Below are positions 1-6,853 of a DNA stretch of 8,906 nucleotides, in pieces. The DNA comes from Oscillospiraceae bacterium (GTDB taxonomy: Bacteria; Bacillota_A; Clostridia; Oscillospirales; WRJC01): the NCBI GenBank assembly GCA_009785015.1, contig WQXD01000145.1:1-8906 (forward strand). Direction: 5' to 3'. Numbering within the stretch: position 1 is the first letter of the stretch; every line of letters begins with the position of its first letter. The position numbers and the translations under genes are program-made. The notes beneath the pieces are model-generated. The model worked only from the letters and a program-made list of their open reading frames with translations, was not told where the DNA came from and ran no database searches.

Positions 1-1
1 C

Positions 2-325
2 AACATAGTCTACAAGATGGGAATGGCCGAGAGCAGGCGGGAGGCGAGGCAGCTTGTCACCCACAGGCACTTTACGGTAAACGGCAAAAAAGCCAATATC
101 CCCTCCATAACGCTCAAGCAGGGCGATGTGGTGGCTATACACGAGCCGAGCCGTTCATTGGAAAAAATAAAGGACCTCATAGCGAATTTGGACAACAGGC
201 AAACGGTGAAATGGCTTGAAGTCGACAGAAACGAAGTCACGGCCAGGGTGGTTTCGATCCCCGCGAGGGATGAAATCGAATTTCCGTTCAAGGAGCACCT
301 CATCGTCGAGCTGTACTCGAAGTGA
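2..325 (+). CDS. rpsD: 30S ribosomal protein S4, C-terminal part (5' end outside window)
   Basis: The reading frame is open from the window edge and gives 107 residues before a TGA stop, roughly the C-terminal half of S4, which is usually about 200 residues. The match is to the S4 RNA-binding domain: SRREARQLVTHRHFTVNGK near residues 11-29 of the fragment, then a conserved IPS and GDVV segment, and the family-typical ending with HLIVELYSK. S4 binds 16S rRNA and starts assembly of the small subunit; in many bacteria it also represses its own operon. It sits 40 bases ahead of rpoA on the same strand, the usual Firmicutes order, so the genes are probably co-transcribed. Identification is by motif recall and is very secure; only the missing N-terminal half is unseen. 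Confidence 0.96.
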   Translation, partial: NIVYKMGMAESRREARQLVTHRHFTVNGKKANIPSITLKQGDVVAIHEPSRSLEKIKDLIANLDNRQTVKWLEVDRNEVTARVVSIPARDEIEFPFKEHLIVELYSK

Positions 326-365
326 TATATAAGGGGAAGTATATACAGATATTTAAAGGTATAAA

Positions 366-1334
366 ATGGAGGGTGTATTGGTAAATATGATAGAAAAGCC
401 CGTTATTATTCCGTCTTATCTCGACAGGGACGGCGTTCACGGAAGTTTTGTGGTTGAGCCTTTGGAGAGGGGCTACGGCATCACACTGGGCAATTCGCTC
501 AGGAGGATACTTTTGTCGTCGCTTCCGGGGGTAGCCGTCACTTCGGTTAAAATCGACGGAGTTTTACATGAAATATCAACGATTCCGAATATAAAAGAAG
601 ATGTCACGCAGATAGTTTTGAATATAAAGGGGATAATTGCCCGTTTAAACGGGGAGGGACCCAAAGTTGTTTTAATAGACGCGCAGGGTGAAGGGACAGT
701 GACGGCGGATTCGATCAGAACGGATGCGGAACTTGAGATATTAAATCCGGATCATCATATAGCGACCCTCGGAGACAGGGCGAGGCTGTATATGGAGCTG
801 ACTTTTGACAAGGGCAGGGGATATGTATCGGCCGAAAAAAACAAAACAGAAGTTTTAAATCCGGCTATCGGCGTCATATATGTGGATTCTATTTTTACAC
901 CCGTACTGATGGCGAATTATTCGGTTGAGAACACACGCGTGGGAAACATAACGGATTACGACAAATTGATAATGGAAGTCAAGACAAACGGGACAATATC
1001 CGCAAAGGAAGCGGTTTCGCTCGCGGCCAAGATACTCAATGAACATCTCAATTTATTCGTGGAACTGTCCGATGAAAGCAAGAAGACCGAAATCATGGTC
1101 GAACGCGAGGAAAACATCAAAGAAAAAGTTCTTGAGATGACCATTGAAGAGCTTGACATGTCTGTGCGTTCTTTCAATTGCCTGAAACGCGCCGGCATTG
1201 ATACAGTGGAAGATTTGATCAACAAAACCGAAGACGATATGATGAAAGTGAGAAATCTCGGCAAAAAATCCCTTGAAGAAGTCAAACAGAAACTGCATTC
1301 CTTAGGATTTTCGCTCAAGAAGGAAGACGAATAG
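366..1334 (+). CDS. rpoA: DNA-directed RNA polymerase subunit alpha
   Basis: This is the alpha subunit, which dimerises to nucleate assembly of RNA polymerase and contacts promoter UP elements and activators. Counting from the ATG at 366, residues about 29-235 are the N-terminal assembly domain, with [23 protein letters not shown] and the VENTRVG and YDKL motifs. A linker follows, and residues about 257-322 are the C-terminal DNA-binding domain with [12 protein letters not shown] (Arg268 is the counterpart of E. coli Arg265) and [11 protein letters not shown]. Length 322 is normal. The start is uncertain. ATG 366 has an upstream AAAGG, but alignment with the Bacillus protein (MIEIEKP) favours the in-frame ATG at 387 (MIEKP), which would use the GGAGGG at 368-373; a TTG at 378 is a third option. 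It lies between rpsD and rplQ in the standard order. Confidence 0.98.
   Translation: MEGVLVNMIEKPVIIPSYLDRDGVHGSFVVEPLERGYGITLGNSLRRILLSSLPGVAVTSVKIDGVLHEISTIPNIKEDVTQIVLNIKGIIARLNGEGPKVVLIDAQGEGTVTADSIRTDAELEILNPDHHIATLGDRARLYMELTFDKGRGYVSAEKNKTEVLNPAIGVIYVDSIFTPVLMANYSVENTRVGNITDYDKLIMEVKTNGTISAKEAVSLAAKILNEHLNLFVELSDESKKTEIMVEREENIKEKVLEMTIEELDMSVRSFNCLKRAGIDTVEDLINKTEDDMMKVRNLGKKSLEEVKQKLHSLGFSLKKEDE
368..373 (+). promoter_or_regulatory. GGAGGG ribosome binding site inside the annotated rpoA start
   Basis: GGAGGG lies just after the first ATG (366) and 13 bases before the in-frame ATG at 387. A site this strong is more likely to serve a downstream start than to be coding, and the homology-supported start is 387. 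The spacing to 387 is long; to the TTG at 378 it is 4 bases, which is short. The weaker AAAGG at 354-358 would serve ATG 366 with 7 bases of spacing. Confidence 0.5.
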
Positions 1335-1371
1335 CCTGTAATTACAGAAAAAATACAAGGAGAGATGATTT

Positions 1372-1896
1372 ATGCCCACAGCCAGAAAATTAGGCAGGAC
1401 GACCGACCAGAGGCGGGCGATGTTCCGCGGAATGGTCACGCTGCTTTTAGACAAAGGCAGAATAGAAACGACTTTTGCCAGAGCAAAAGAATTGAAGAGA
1501 ATAGCGGATAAAATGATAACGACCGGCAAGAAAAATACGCTTGCCGCCAAACGCGCCGCATTGGCGTATATAACAAAAGAAGATGTGACAAAGAAACTTT
1601 TCGACCAGATCGCGCCCTCTTTCGAGGCCAGAAACGGCGGATATACGAGGATTTTGAAATTGGGCCCGCGCAGGGGCGACGGCGCGGAAATGGCCATAAT
1701 CGAGCTTGTCGATTATACGCCGAAAGATAAAAAAGACAAAAAAGAAAAAGAAAAGGAAAAGAAAAACAAGAACAAGAACAAAACTGAAAAAAAATCAAAA
1801 GAGGGCAAAACCCCGGAGAAAGAAAAAAAAGCCGAGGAACCAAAAGCGCCCGAAGCCGAAAAGGCGGCGGATACAGTGGCAAAACCGGAAGAATAA
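1372..1896 (+). CDS. rplQ: 50S ribosomal protein L17 with long charged C-terminal tail
   Basis: L17 sits near the peptide exit tunnel of the large subunit. Residues 1-115 are the complete conserved protein: [18 protein letters not shown] at 6-22, the [19 protein letters not shown] region at 32-50, then [18 protein letters not shown] and the closing ELVDY. Residues 116-174 are an extra tail of about 59 residues, very rich in Lys first, then Lys with Glu, Ala and Pro, with about 22 Lys and 13 Glu by hand count. A typical L17 is about 110-130 residues, so this one is long. The start is set by AAGGAGAG (1357-1364) seven bases upstream. It is 37 bases behind rpoA and is the last gene of the operon, followed at once by a terminator. 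The tail is probably disordered and its role is unknown. Confidence 0.97.
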   Translation: MPTARKLGRTTDQRRAMFRGMVTLLLDKGRIETTFARAKELKRIADKMITTGKKNTLAAKRAALAYITKEDVTKKLFDQIAPSFEARNGGYTRILKLGPRRGDGAEMAIIELVDYTPKDKKDKKEKEKEKKNKNKNKTEKKSKEGKTPEKEKKAEEPKAPEAEKAADTVAKPEE

Positions 1897-1943
1897 AAAA
1901 ATCAGGCCGCGCGGGTATTGTGTCCGCGCGGCCGCCGTGTTTT
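1895..1943. terminator. Bidirectional intrinsic terminator between rplQ and the RCK genes
   Basis: A perfect 10-bp inverted repeat, GGCCGCGCGG at 1905-1914 and CCGCGCGGCC at 1924-1933, encloses a 9-base loop. Read on the - strand, the stem is followed by TGA and then seven T (the A run at 1895-1901), a strong terminator for the RCK genes ending at 1948. Read on the + strand, the stem is followed within ten bases by a weaker GTGTTTT (1937-1943), adequate for rplQ. Its position between two convergent genes supports the call. Confidence 0.88.
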
Positions 1944-1947
1944 GCCG

Positions 1948-2619
1948 TCATGTGCCGGTGAGTTTTTTTACAGCGGCCAATTCGTGCCCGTCGGAGCAAA
2001 TCAATATCAGCACGTCCCCGGCTTGGATCTGCGTGTCGCCGCGCGGGACGATGCTGGTTTCGCCGCGCCGGATACAGCCTACGACCACTTGCTTGGGCAA
2101 ATTGATCTCCTTTAGCTTTTTGTCCGCTGCGGGCGCGTCCCGCGATATTGAAACCTGCGATATTTGGATGTTGGCGTCGCCCACGGAGATCAAAGTGGAA
2201 ATTTCGTTTAAAAAGGCCTGCTGCTCGATCACGGAGGCGATCATCGAAACGGCGCATACCACGGAATTGACGCCCATGCGGTAAAAAAAATCCGTTTTTT
2301 TGGGGTCGGATATAATTGCCACGGTTTTTTTGACGTTGTATTTCTTTTTGCACAGCTCGCAGATGACCAAGTTGTCGTCGTCCCTGTCCGAGAGGGCGAT
2401 TGCGATGTCCGCGTTGTAGATGTTCGCCTCTTCCAGAACATACGGTTTTGAGCCGTCGCCGGAAAATACCCTCAATTTGTCGATTGACGCCAATGAAAGG
2501 CATTTTTCTTCGTCGTCGTTTACGGCGGTGACGCCGTAGCCTTTTTTTATCAGGGAATTCGCCAAAAACTTGGTTTTGTTAAATCCGCCAATCAGAAATA
2601 CCTCAGCTTTATATTTCAT
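1948..2619 (-). CDS. TrkA-like RCK protein (RCK_N plus RCK_C), degenerate nucleotide-binding loop
   Basis: About 223 residues from the chosen start, similar to one RCK_N-RCK_C half of TrkA/KtrA, the cytoplasmic ring that gates potassium transporters in response to nucleotides. From MKYKAEV, residues about 4-130 form the Rossmann-type RCK_N domain and about 140-223 the RCK_C domain, with KLKEINLPKQVVVGCIRRG and GDVLILICSDG. The usual GxGxxG loop is replaced by IGGFNKTKF, so two of the three glycines are missing. The start is placed at the ATG at 2619 because GGAGG at 2626-2630 lies six bases upstream; an in-frame ATG at 2637 has no comparable site. It overlaps the preceding RCK gene by 11 bases, which suggests translational coupling. 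It ends just before the shared terminator. No TrkH/KtrB pore gene is in the window, so the partner and the ion are inferred from the family only. Confidence 0.85.
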   Translation of the reverse strand: MKYKAEVFLIGGFNKTKFLANSLIKKGYGVTAVNDDEEKCLSLASIDKLRVFSGDGSKPYVLEEANIYNADIAIALSDRDDDNLVICELCKKKYNVKKTVAIISDPKKTDFFYRMGVNSVVCAVSMIASVIEQQAFLNEISTLISVGDANIQISQVSISRDAPAADKKLKEINLPKQVVVGCIRRGETSIVPRGDTQIQAGDVLILICSDGHELAAVKKLTGT

Positions 2620-3073
2620 ACATTTCCTCCGGATCATTTTCGATGCCCAGCAGCTTGTCGATTTCTTTCATGGACAAAACCGCGGGGGAAATCGTGTCTA
2701 TTTTAAACTCGCGGTACACGCATTCGCGCTCCGGGTCATACAGGCGGGCGATCACGTGCTCAATGCCGAAAAGTTCCTTCGCGGCCTGGGCGACCAATAT
2801 ATTGGTGTTGTCGTAATTGGTCACGGAGACTACGGCGGTGGCCTTTTCGATTCCGGCCTCGTGCAAAACGCCCAAGTATGTGGCGTCGCCTACGAGCGTG
2901 ACTCCGGCAAACGAAGCGGAAAGCTTGCGGAAAGCGTCTCTGTTTATATCGATTATCACAACGCTTTCCCCTTTTTCCGAAAGTTGATTTGCGAGGTTTG
3001 CCCCCAGCCGCCCGCAGCCGACTATGATCGAGTATTCGTCTTTTTTGTGTTTTTTGAACGGTTTCATTTTCAT
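2609..3073 (-). CDS. Stand-alone TrkA N-terminal (RCK_N) domain protein
   Basis: A 154-residue protein that is essentially one RCK_N domain. After a basic start (MKMKPFKKHKKDE), residues about 14-40 give a good dinucleotide-binding fold: YSIIVGCGRLGANLANQL with an intact GxGxxG and an acidic residue at the end of strand two (VVIIDINRD). GDATYLGVLHEAGIEKA and the VSVTNYDNTN segment are typical of TrkA. It ends with a short acidic tail and has no RCK_C domain, unlike most TrkA/KtrA proteins. It is the first gene of a two-gene operon; the following RCK_N-RCK_C gene overlaps its stop, so the two may assemble into one mixed ring. The start has only a G-rich stretch upstream (GGGGGA ending 12 bases before the ATG); the ATG two codons later is an alternative. 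A frameshift that removed a C-terminal domain is possible but not visible. Confidence 0.84.
   Translation of the reverse strand: MKMKPFKKHKKDEYSIIVGCGRLGANLANQLSEKGESVVIIDINRDAFRKLSASFAGVTLVGDATYLGVLHEAGIEKATAVVSVTNYDNTNILVAQAAKELFGIEHVIARLYDPERECVYREFKIDTISPAVLSMKEIDKLLGIENDPEEMYEI
2626..2630 (-). promoter_or_regulatory. GGAGG ribosome binding site fixing the start of the second RCK gene
   Basis: On the - strand GGAGG is followed by six bases and the ATG at 2619-2617. It lies inside the last codons of the upstream RCK gene, so ribosomes finishing that gene are well placed to start the next. This is the reason for preferring 2619 over the ATG at 2637. Confidence 0.8.
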
Positions 3074-3129
3074 TTTCCGCTTTTCCCCCGGATATAAATT
3101 TATTTGAATATTGAAAGGAATATATTTTT
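3074..3129. promoter_or_regulatory. Divergent intergenic region, presumed promoters
   Basis: These 56 bases separate the RCK operon from the 720-residue gene and must carry, or lie just downstream of, the promoters for both. The region is AT-rich on the right side (TATAAATTTATTTGAATATTG), but no convincing -35/-10 pair with standard spacing could be picked out on either strand. AAAGG at 3114-3118 is the likely ribosome binding site of the + strand gene. Confidence 0.35.
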
Positions 3130-5292
3130 ATGAATTACCTGCAGCCCGCATCCGACAAAAAAGCCCTTTCGCCCGCCTGGTTTGCGGCGGGTTTCCAAGC
3201 CGTCATATGGCGGAACTGGGGGCTTGTACCCCCAAAAAATATCGCCGCCGCGCTGAATTGCACGGAGTGCCGGCTCAGACAATCGGCCGCGGAGCTGGGT
3301 CTCGACCCGAAAGCCGAAGCGGACCCCATATGGCTAAAGCGGGGATATCTGACAATCATCAGAAGAAACTGGCATATCGCCTCATACGGGCAAATCACGA
3401 CGCTGCTCGGAACCGACGAAAAGCAGCTGGCCTTTATTTTAAAAGAGGACGATTTCATGTGGGCCAAAATGGGCGGCTTCAAGCCGTCCGTGGAGGACAA
3501 CGTCCACCGGGAACTGACAGCCGAAGAAAAGCTAAAAACCGGCGAAATCAAAGAAGCTGTCGCCCGGTACGGGGAACAGTTCGATTTCGGGGACAACAGC
3601 TTTGATTTTTTGGACAAATTCTATAACCCCCAAAAAAGCCCCGAAATTGCGGTTTTGGCGGCCAAAGAGGGAGGATTTCGCATCGCGTATTCGTATTTCG
3701 CGGTATTCGGCGATCCGCTGCTCGATGAAAGTTTGGACCCGTACCCCGACGAATTGCTGCGGCAATACGCGGAACTTGGCGTGAACGGCGTGTGGCTGCA
3801 GGGGATACTGTATCAGCTTTCGGATTTCGCCTTTGACCCGGAGCTGTCCTCGGACAGAGAAAAACGCATATCCAATCTAAAAAAACTGATCGCGCGCGCC
3901 GCCAAATACAATATCGGCGTATATCTGTATATGAACGAGCCGCGGGCCATGCCAAAAGCGTTTTTTGACAAACATCCTCAGCTCAAAGGGGAAACGGAAT
4001 ACGACACATTCGCCCTTTGCACTTCGCGCCCCGAAGTGCGGGAGTATCTGTACGGCGCCATGAAACAGCTTTTCACGGAGGCGGAAGGGCTCGCGGGCTT
4101 TATCGCGATCACCATGTCCGAAAACCTCACAAACTGTTACTCGCGCGTATCGCCGGCGCACATAAAGTGCGAAAGGTGCAAGGCGCGCACACCCGCGCAG
4201 GTGGTCGCGGAAGTCAACAACATTCTGGCAAAAGGGGCGCACGACGCGGCTCCTTCGGCGAAGGCGATATCCTGGACCTGGGCCTGGGGGGCGGACTGGG
4301 CGGGCGAGGCGGTCGATATGCTCTCGGAGGGCCAGATCATACAGTGCACGAGCGAGGAAGGGCTGATCACCGATGTGGGCGGAGTGAAGGGCTCGGTGGT
4401 GGATTATACGATATCGCAGCCGGGCCCCGGGGAAAAATCAAAATCGATCTGGAAACACGCGGCCGCGAGGGGGTTTGCGCTTTCGGCGAAGGTGCAGATA
4501 AACAACACCTGGGAACTCTCGAATATCCCGTATATCCCGGCCTTTGATCTGATCGGGGCCCATATAAAAAACCTGAAGAGACATGATATATCCAATTTGC
4601 AGCTCTGCTGGACGCTGGGCGGTTACCCTTCGCTCAACATGCGCTTCGTCGACTATCTGATGAAAACCCCCGAAGGCACGGCAGCCGGTTTTTTGAAGCT
4701 CATATTCGGAGAACAGCTCGGCGAAAAAGTACATGCGGCGCAAAGACAATTCAGCGAGGCGTTCGCCGATTTCCCGTTTGACGTGGGGACGGCATATACC
4801 GCCCCGCAGAACTTCGGCGTCATGGCGCCGTTTTACGCGCAAAAAACCGGATACGCGGCCACTATGATGGGTTTTCCGTATGACGATATCGATTCCTGGC
4901 GCGCGATATATCCGATCGGGATATATGAAAGCCAGATGCAGAAAACGGCCGGCGGCATGGAGCGCGCCGTCTGCGCCTTTGAAAAAATCGAAGACGAAAA
5001 AAACGCGGCGCTTTGGGAAATCGTCACAAACGCCAAAGCCGCCGCCTGCCATATGCGAAGCGTCTGCAACCATACAGCATATATCAGGGCGCGGGAGGCA
5101 AAAGACGCGGCCGGAGCCGCCAAAGCGGCACAAGACGAGAAAAACAACGTGATCCGCCTGATAAAACTGCGGCAAACCGATTCGCGCATAGGTTTCGAAG
5201 CGAGCAACCACTATTTCTATACCGTCGCGGACTTGGTCGAAAAGCTGCTGAACCTCGACTTTGTCATAAGGGGTTCACTCGTCGAACAGTGA
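3130..5292 (+). CDS. Uncharacterised 720-residue protein: two N-terminal repeats plus glycoside-hydrolase-like barrel
   Basis: I cannot assign a reaction. The first 16 residues are polar, with no signal peptide or membrane segment, so it is probably cytoplasmic. Residues 17-58 and 68-109 are two diverged copies of one helical unit sharing the pattern W..G....I.RNW.......I...L......L. Residues about 183-480 look like a beta/alpha barrel of the hexosaminidase/GH20-like type: RIAYSYFAVFGDP, LGVNGVWLQGILY, NIGVYLYMNEP, then FIAITMSENLTNC with Glu331 as a possible catalytic acid. A CERC pair (347, 350) with Cys336 could bind a metal. A mainly helical C-terminal part follows, with an Ala/Lys-rich stretch near 635-672. 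The start is supported by AAAGG at 3114-3118, 11 bases upstream. It is transcribed divergently from the RCK genes across 56 bases, and its 3' end overlaps the radical SAM gene by 18 bases. Intracellular sugar or glycoside processing is inference. Confidence 0.85.
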   Translation: MNYLQPASDKKALSPAWFAAGFQAVIWRNWGLVPPKNIAAALNCTECRLRQSAAELGLDPKAEADPIWLKRGYLTIIRRNWHIASYGQITTLLGTDEKQLAFILKEDDFMWAKMGGFKPSVEDNVHRELTAEEKLKTGEIKEAVARYGEQFDFGDNSFDFLDKFYNPQKSPEIAVLAAKEGGFRIAYSYFAVFGDPLLDESLDPYPDELLRQYAELGVNGVWLQGILYQLSDFAFDPELSSDREKRISNLKKLIARAAKYNIGVYLYMNEPRAMPKAFFDKHPQLKGETEYDTFALCTSRPEVREYLYGAMKQLFTEAEGLAGFIAITMSENLTNCYSRVSPAHIKCERCKARTPAQVVAEVNNILAKGAHDAAPSAKAISWTWAWGADWAGEAVDMLSEGQIIQCTSEEGLITDVGGVKGSVVDYTISQPGPGEKSKSIWKHAAARGFALSAKVQINNTWELSNIPYIPAFDLIGAHIKNLKRHDISNLQLCWTLGGYPSLNMRFVDYLMKTPEGTAAGFLKLIFGEQLGEKVHAAQRQFSEAFADFPFDVGTAYTAPQNFGVMAPFYAQKTGYAATMMGFPYDDIDSWRAIYPIGIYESQMQKTAGGMERAVCAFEKIEDEKNAALWEIVTNAKAAACHMRSVCNHTAYIRAREAKDAAGAAKAAQDEKNNVIRLIKLRQTDSRIGFEASNHYFYTVADLVEKLLNLDFVIRGSLVEQ

Positions 5293-6147
5293 TATCTGCC
5301 GCTCGCCGGGCCCGATATCGTACAGGGCCCGGTGCAGCTCGTCGGGCTTGTATATGATCCCGTGGGTGCGGCATATTTCCTTCGTGAGCGCCCGCAGAGC
5401 CAGGCCGCCGTCGCTGTAGCAGGCGTACGCGCCGCCGAATTTTTCGATATATTTTTGTTTTACTCCGGGAAAATGCCGGTCTAAGCACTTGTAAAAATAG
5501 TCCCGGCTCCCCTCGCGCATCGTGGTGCCGAAACAAAACGAGGCGAGCCCGCGCACTTTCGCTTTGACGCAGTAATCCATCAGCCCCCGCAGATTCTCCT
5601 CCGTGTCGTTTATGAAAGGCAGAATCGGGCAAATCCAAACAACTGTGGGAATCCCCGCGTCGCGCATCGCCTCGAGAGTGCGGAAGCGTTCAAGCGTGGT
5701 CGAGACATTGGGCTCGATTATACGGCACAAATTTTCGTCGTATGTGGTCAGGGTGATCTGCACCACGCATTTCAAGTTTTTGTTGATGGCCTTCAGTATG
5801 TCCAAGTCGCGCAGTATCCGGGCGGATTTGGTCAGAATCGAGACTCCGAAGCCGTATTTTTCTATCACCTGCAGAGACCGGCGCGTGATTTGCAGCTTTT
5901 CTTCGAGATGGATGTATGAGTCGCACATCGAGCCTGTGCTTATTATGCACGGGCTTTTCTTTTTTTTCAGCTGTTCCTCCAGTATCTGCGGGGCGTTTCT
6001 CTTGACCTCTATGTTTTCAAAATCGTGGTTGATCTGATAACAATGGCTGCGGCTGTCGCAGTAGATACAGCCGTGCGTGCAGCCCCGGTACAGGTTCATC
6101 CCGTTTTGCGGCGAAATTATCGTCTTGTAATCGGCATAGTGATACAT
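5275..6147 (-). CDS. SPL-family radical SAM protein (spore photoproduct lyase-like)
   Basis: A 290-residue radical SAM enzyme of the SplB/COG1533 type. The [4Fe-4S] cluster motif CxxxCxxC is CTHGCIYC, Cys23, Cys27 and Cys30, set in NLYRGCTHGCIYCDSRSHC. Family landmarks follow: STGSMCDSYIHLEEKLQITRRSLQVIEKYGFGVSILTKS at about 71-109, then VVQITLTTYDE and the PILPFINDTEEN segment. The protein ends in GERQISLFDE. Such proteins reduce SAM to a 5'-deoxyadenosyl radical; spore photoproduct lyase uses it to repair thymine dimers, but many relatives have no known substrate and this one is shorter than true SplB, about 340 residues. It lies 21 bases behind lexA on the same strand with no terminator between, so it is probably co-transcribed and SOS-controlled. 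No clear ribosome binding site precedes the ATG, so expression may depend on coupling to lexA. Confidence 0.9.
   Translation of the reverse strand: MYHYADYKTIISPQNGMNLYRGCTHGCIYCDSRSHCYQINHDFENIEVKRNAPQILEEQLKKKKSPCIISTGSMCDSYIHLEEKLQITRRSLQVIEKYGFGVSILTKSARILRDLDILKAINKNLKCVVQITLTTYDENLCRIIEPNVSTTLERFRTLEAMRDAGIPTVVWICPILPFINDTEENLRGLMDYCVKAKVRGLASFCFGTTMREGSRDYFYKCLDRHFPGVKQKYIEKFGGAYACYSDGGLALRALTKEICRTHGIIYKPDELHRALYDIGPGERQISLFDE
5304..5334. repeat. GC-rich hairpin just past the 3' end of the 720-residue gene
   Basis: CCGGGCCC at 5306-5313 and GGGCCCGG at 5325-5332 form a perfect 8-bp stem, extended by one G-T and one C-G pair to 10 bp, around an 11-base loop. It begins 12 bases after the stop of the + strand gene and lies within the last codons of the convergent radical SAM gene (around the GPGE residues). 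No T run follows on the + strand, so it is not a standard intrinsic terminator. It may pause polymerase or protect the 3' end of the message, or be a by-product of Gly-Pro codons. Confidence 0.4.
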
Positions 6148-6168
6148 ACGGCAAAAATTTAAACGCTC

Positions 6169-6780
6169 TCAATAAAATCTCAGAACCGAGATAACTTTGC
6201 CCAGCACCGTCGCTTCCCTGACTATGATGGGTGGCATTGAGGGGTGGCAGGGCTGCAGGCGGATGCTGCCGTCCTCGATAAAATATTTTTTCACTGTGGC
6301 TTCCTCGTCTATGAGGGCCACCACGATTTCCCCGTTGTCGGCGTAATTTCTCTTTTCGACCACGATATAGTCCCCATTCATTATACCGGCTTCCACCATG
6401 CTGTCCCCCCTGATTTTGAGGGCAAACAGCTTTGAATTCAGGTAGTTTTGCCTGTATATCGGAAAATCGAGATACCCCTCGCGGTTTTCGGCGGCGAGTA
6501 TCGGCACGCCCGCGGTGACTTTCCCTATGATCGGGACCTTTATCGAAGTCCTTTTTCCGCTCGCGTCCACGTTGTCGACCCTTATGGTCCGGCTTTTGCC
6601 CGCCTCTTTCTGGATATAGCCTTTCTTTTCCAATTTTTCGAGATACGAATGGACCGTCGAAGTGCTCTTGATGTTCAGGGCGATCTTTATATCCCTCACA
6701 GACGGCGAAAACCCCTCTTTTTTTATCGTTTCGATGATAAAATCATATACTGCGCGCTCTTTGAGATTCATTTCGTTCAT
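6169..6780 (-). CDS. lexA: LexA repressor (SOS regulator, S24 self-cleaving)
   Basis: 203 residues, normal for LexA. Residues about 1-68 are the winged helix DNA-binding domain, with SPSVRDIKIALNIKSTSTVHSYLEKLEKKGYI at 25-56. The S24 latent protease domain follows: the Ala90-Gly91 cleavage site in GKVTAGVPI, the catalytic Ser127 in GDSMVEAGI, and the general base Lys164 in EATVKKYF. All residues needed for RecA-stimulated self-cleavage are present. It represses DNA-damage genes and normally its own promoter. The start is supported by AAGGGAGAG (6788-6796) seven bases upstream; the Met three codons in is an alternative. It heads an operon with the SPL-family radical SAM gene, and its promoter region carries a candidate operator and a large inverted repeat. 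Confidence 0.96.
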   Translation of the reverse strand: MNEMNLKERAVYDFIIETIKKEGFSPSVRDIKIALNIKSTSTVHSYLEKLEKKGYIQKEAGKSRTIRVDNVDASGKRTSIKVPIIGKVTAGVPILAAENREGYLDFPIYRQNYLNSKLFALKIRGDSMVEAGIMNGDYIVVEKRNYADNGEIVVALIDEEATVKKYFIEDGSIRLQPCHPSMPPIIVREATVLGKVISVLRFY

Positions 6781-6824
6781 TTTAGTTCTCTCCCTTAATT
6801 TCTGCCTTTGTTATCTTACATGAT

Positions 6825-6853
6825 ATTATATCACAAAAATTTAATCAGAACAA
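6825..6853 (-). promoter_or_regulatory. lexA promoter with extended -10
   Basis: On the - strand the perfect -10 TATAAT is at 6830-6825, preceded by TGA to give an extended -10 (TGNTATAAT, 6833-6825). Exactly 17 bases upstream is TTGTTC (6853-6848), a modest -35 that keeps TTG. The start of transcription would fall about 35-40 bases before the lexA ATG. The extended -10 compensates for the weak -35. Confidence 0.75.

Noticed and set aside
1724..1860. Possible programmed frameshift in the A-rich part of rplQ
   Set aside because: In-phase A-AAA-AAA sites exist, but no pseudoknot or upstream Shine-Dalgarno-like stimulator is evident and the alternative frames yield no recognisable product.
1905..1933. 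Inverted repeat as a mobile element end or attachment site
   Set aside because: It is a short perfect GC stem with T runs between convergent genes, which an intrinsic terminator explains fully; no transposase or integrase is present.
1706..2284. 192-residue open frame on the + strand with a very basic first 60 residues
   Set aside because: Its basic part is the A-rich rplQ tail read in another frame, and the rest is antisense to the RCK_C-containing gene and crosses the terminator. No family resemblance or ribosome binding site supports it.
1436..2503. 355-residue open frame on the - strand
   Set aside because: It overlaps rplQ, the terminator and the second RCK gene in a different frame, and its composition is Arg-rich and low in conserved patterns, as expected of a shadow frame.
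4438..5211. 257-residue open frame antisense to the 720-residue gene
   Set aside because: The sense frame shows clear protein patterns (repeats, barrel strands), whereas this frame has none and no upstream ribosome binding site.
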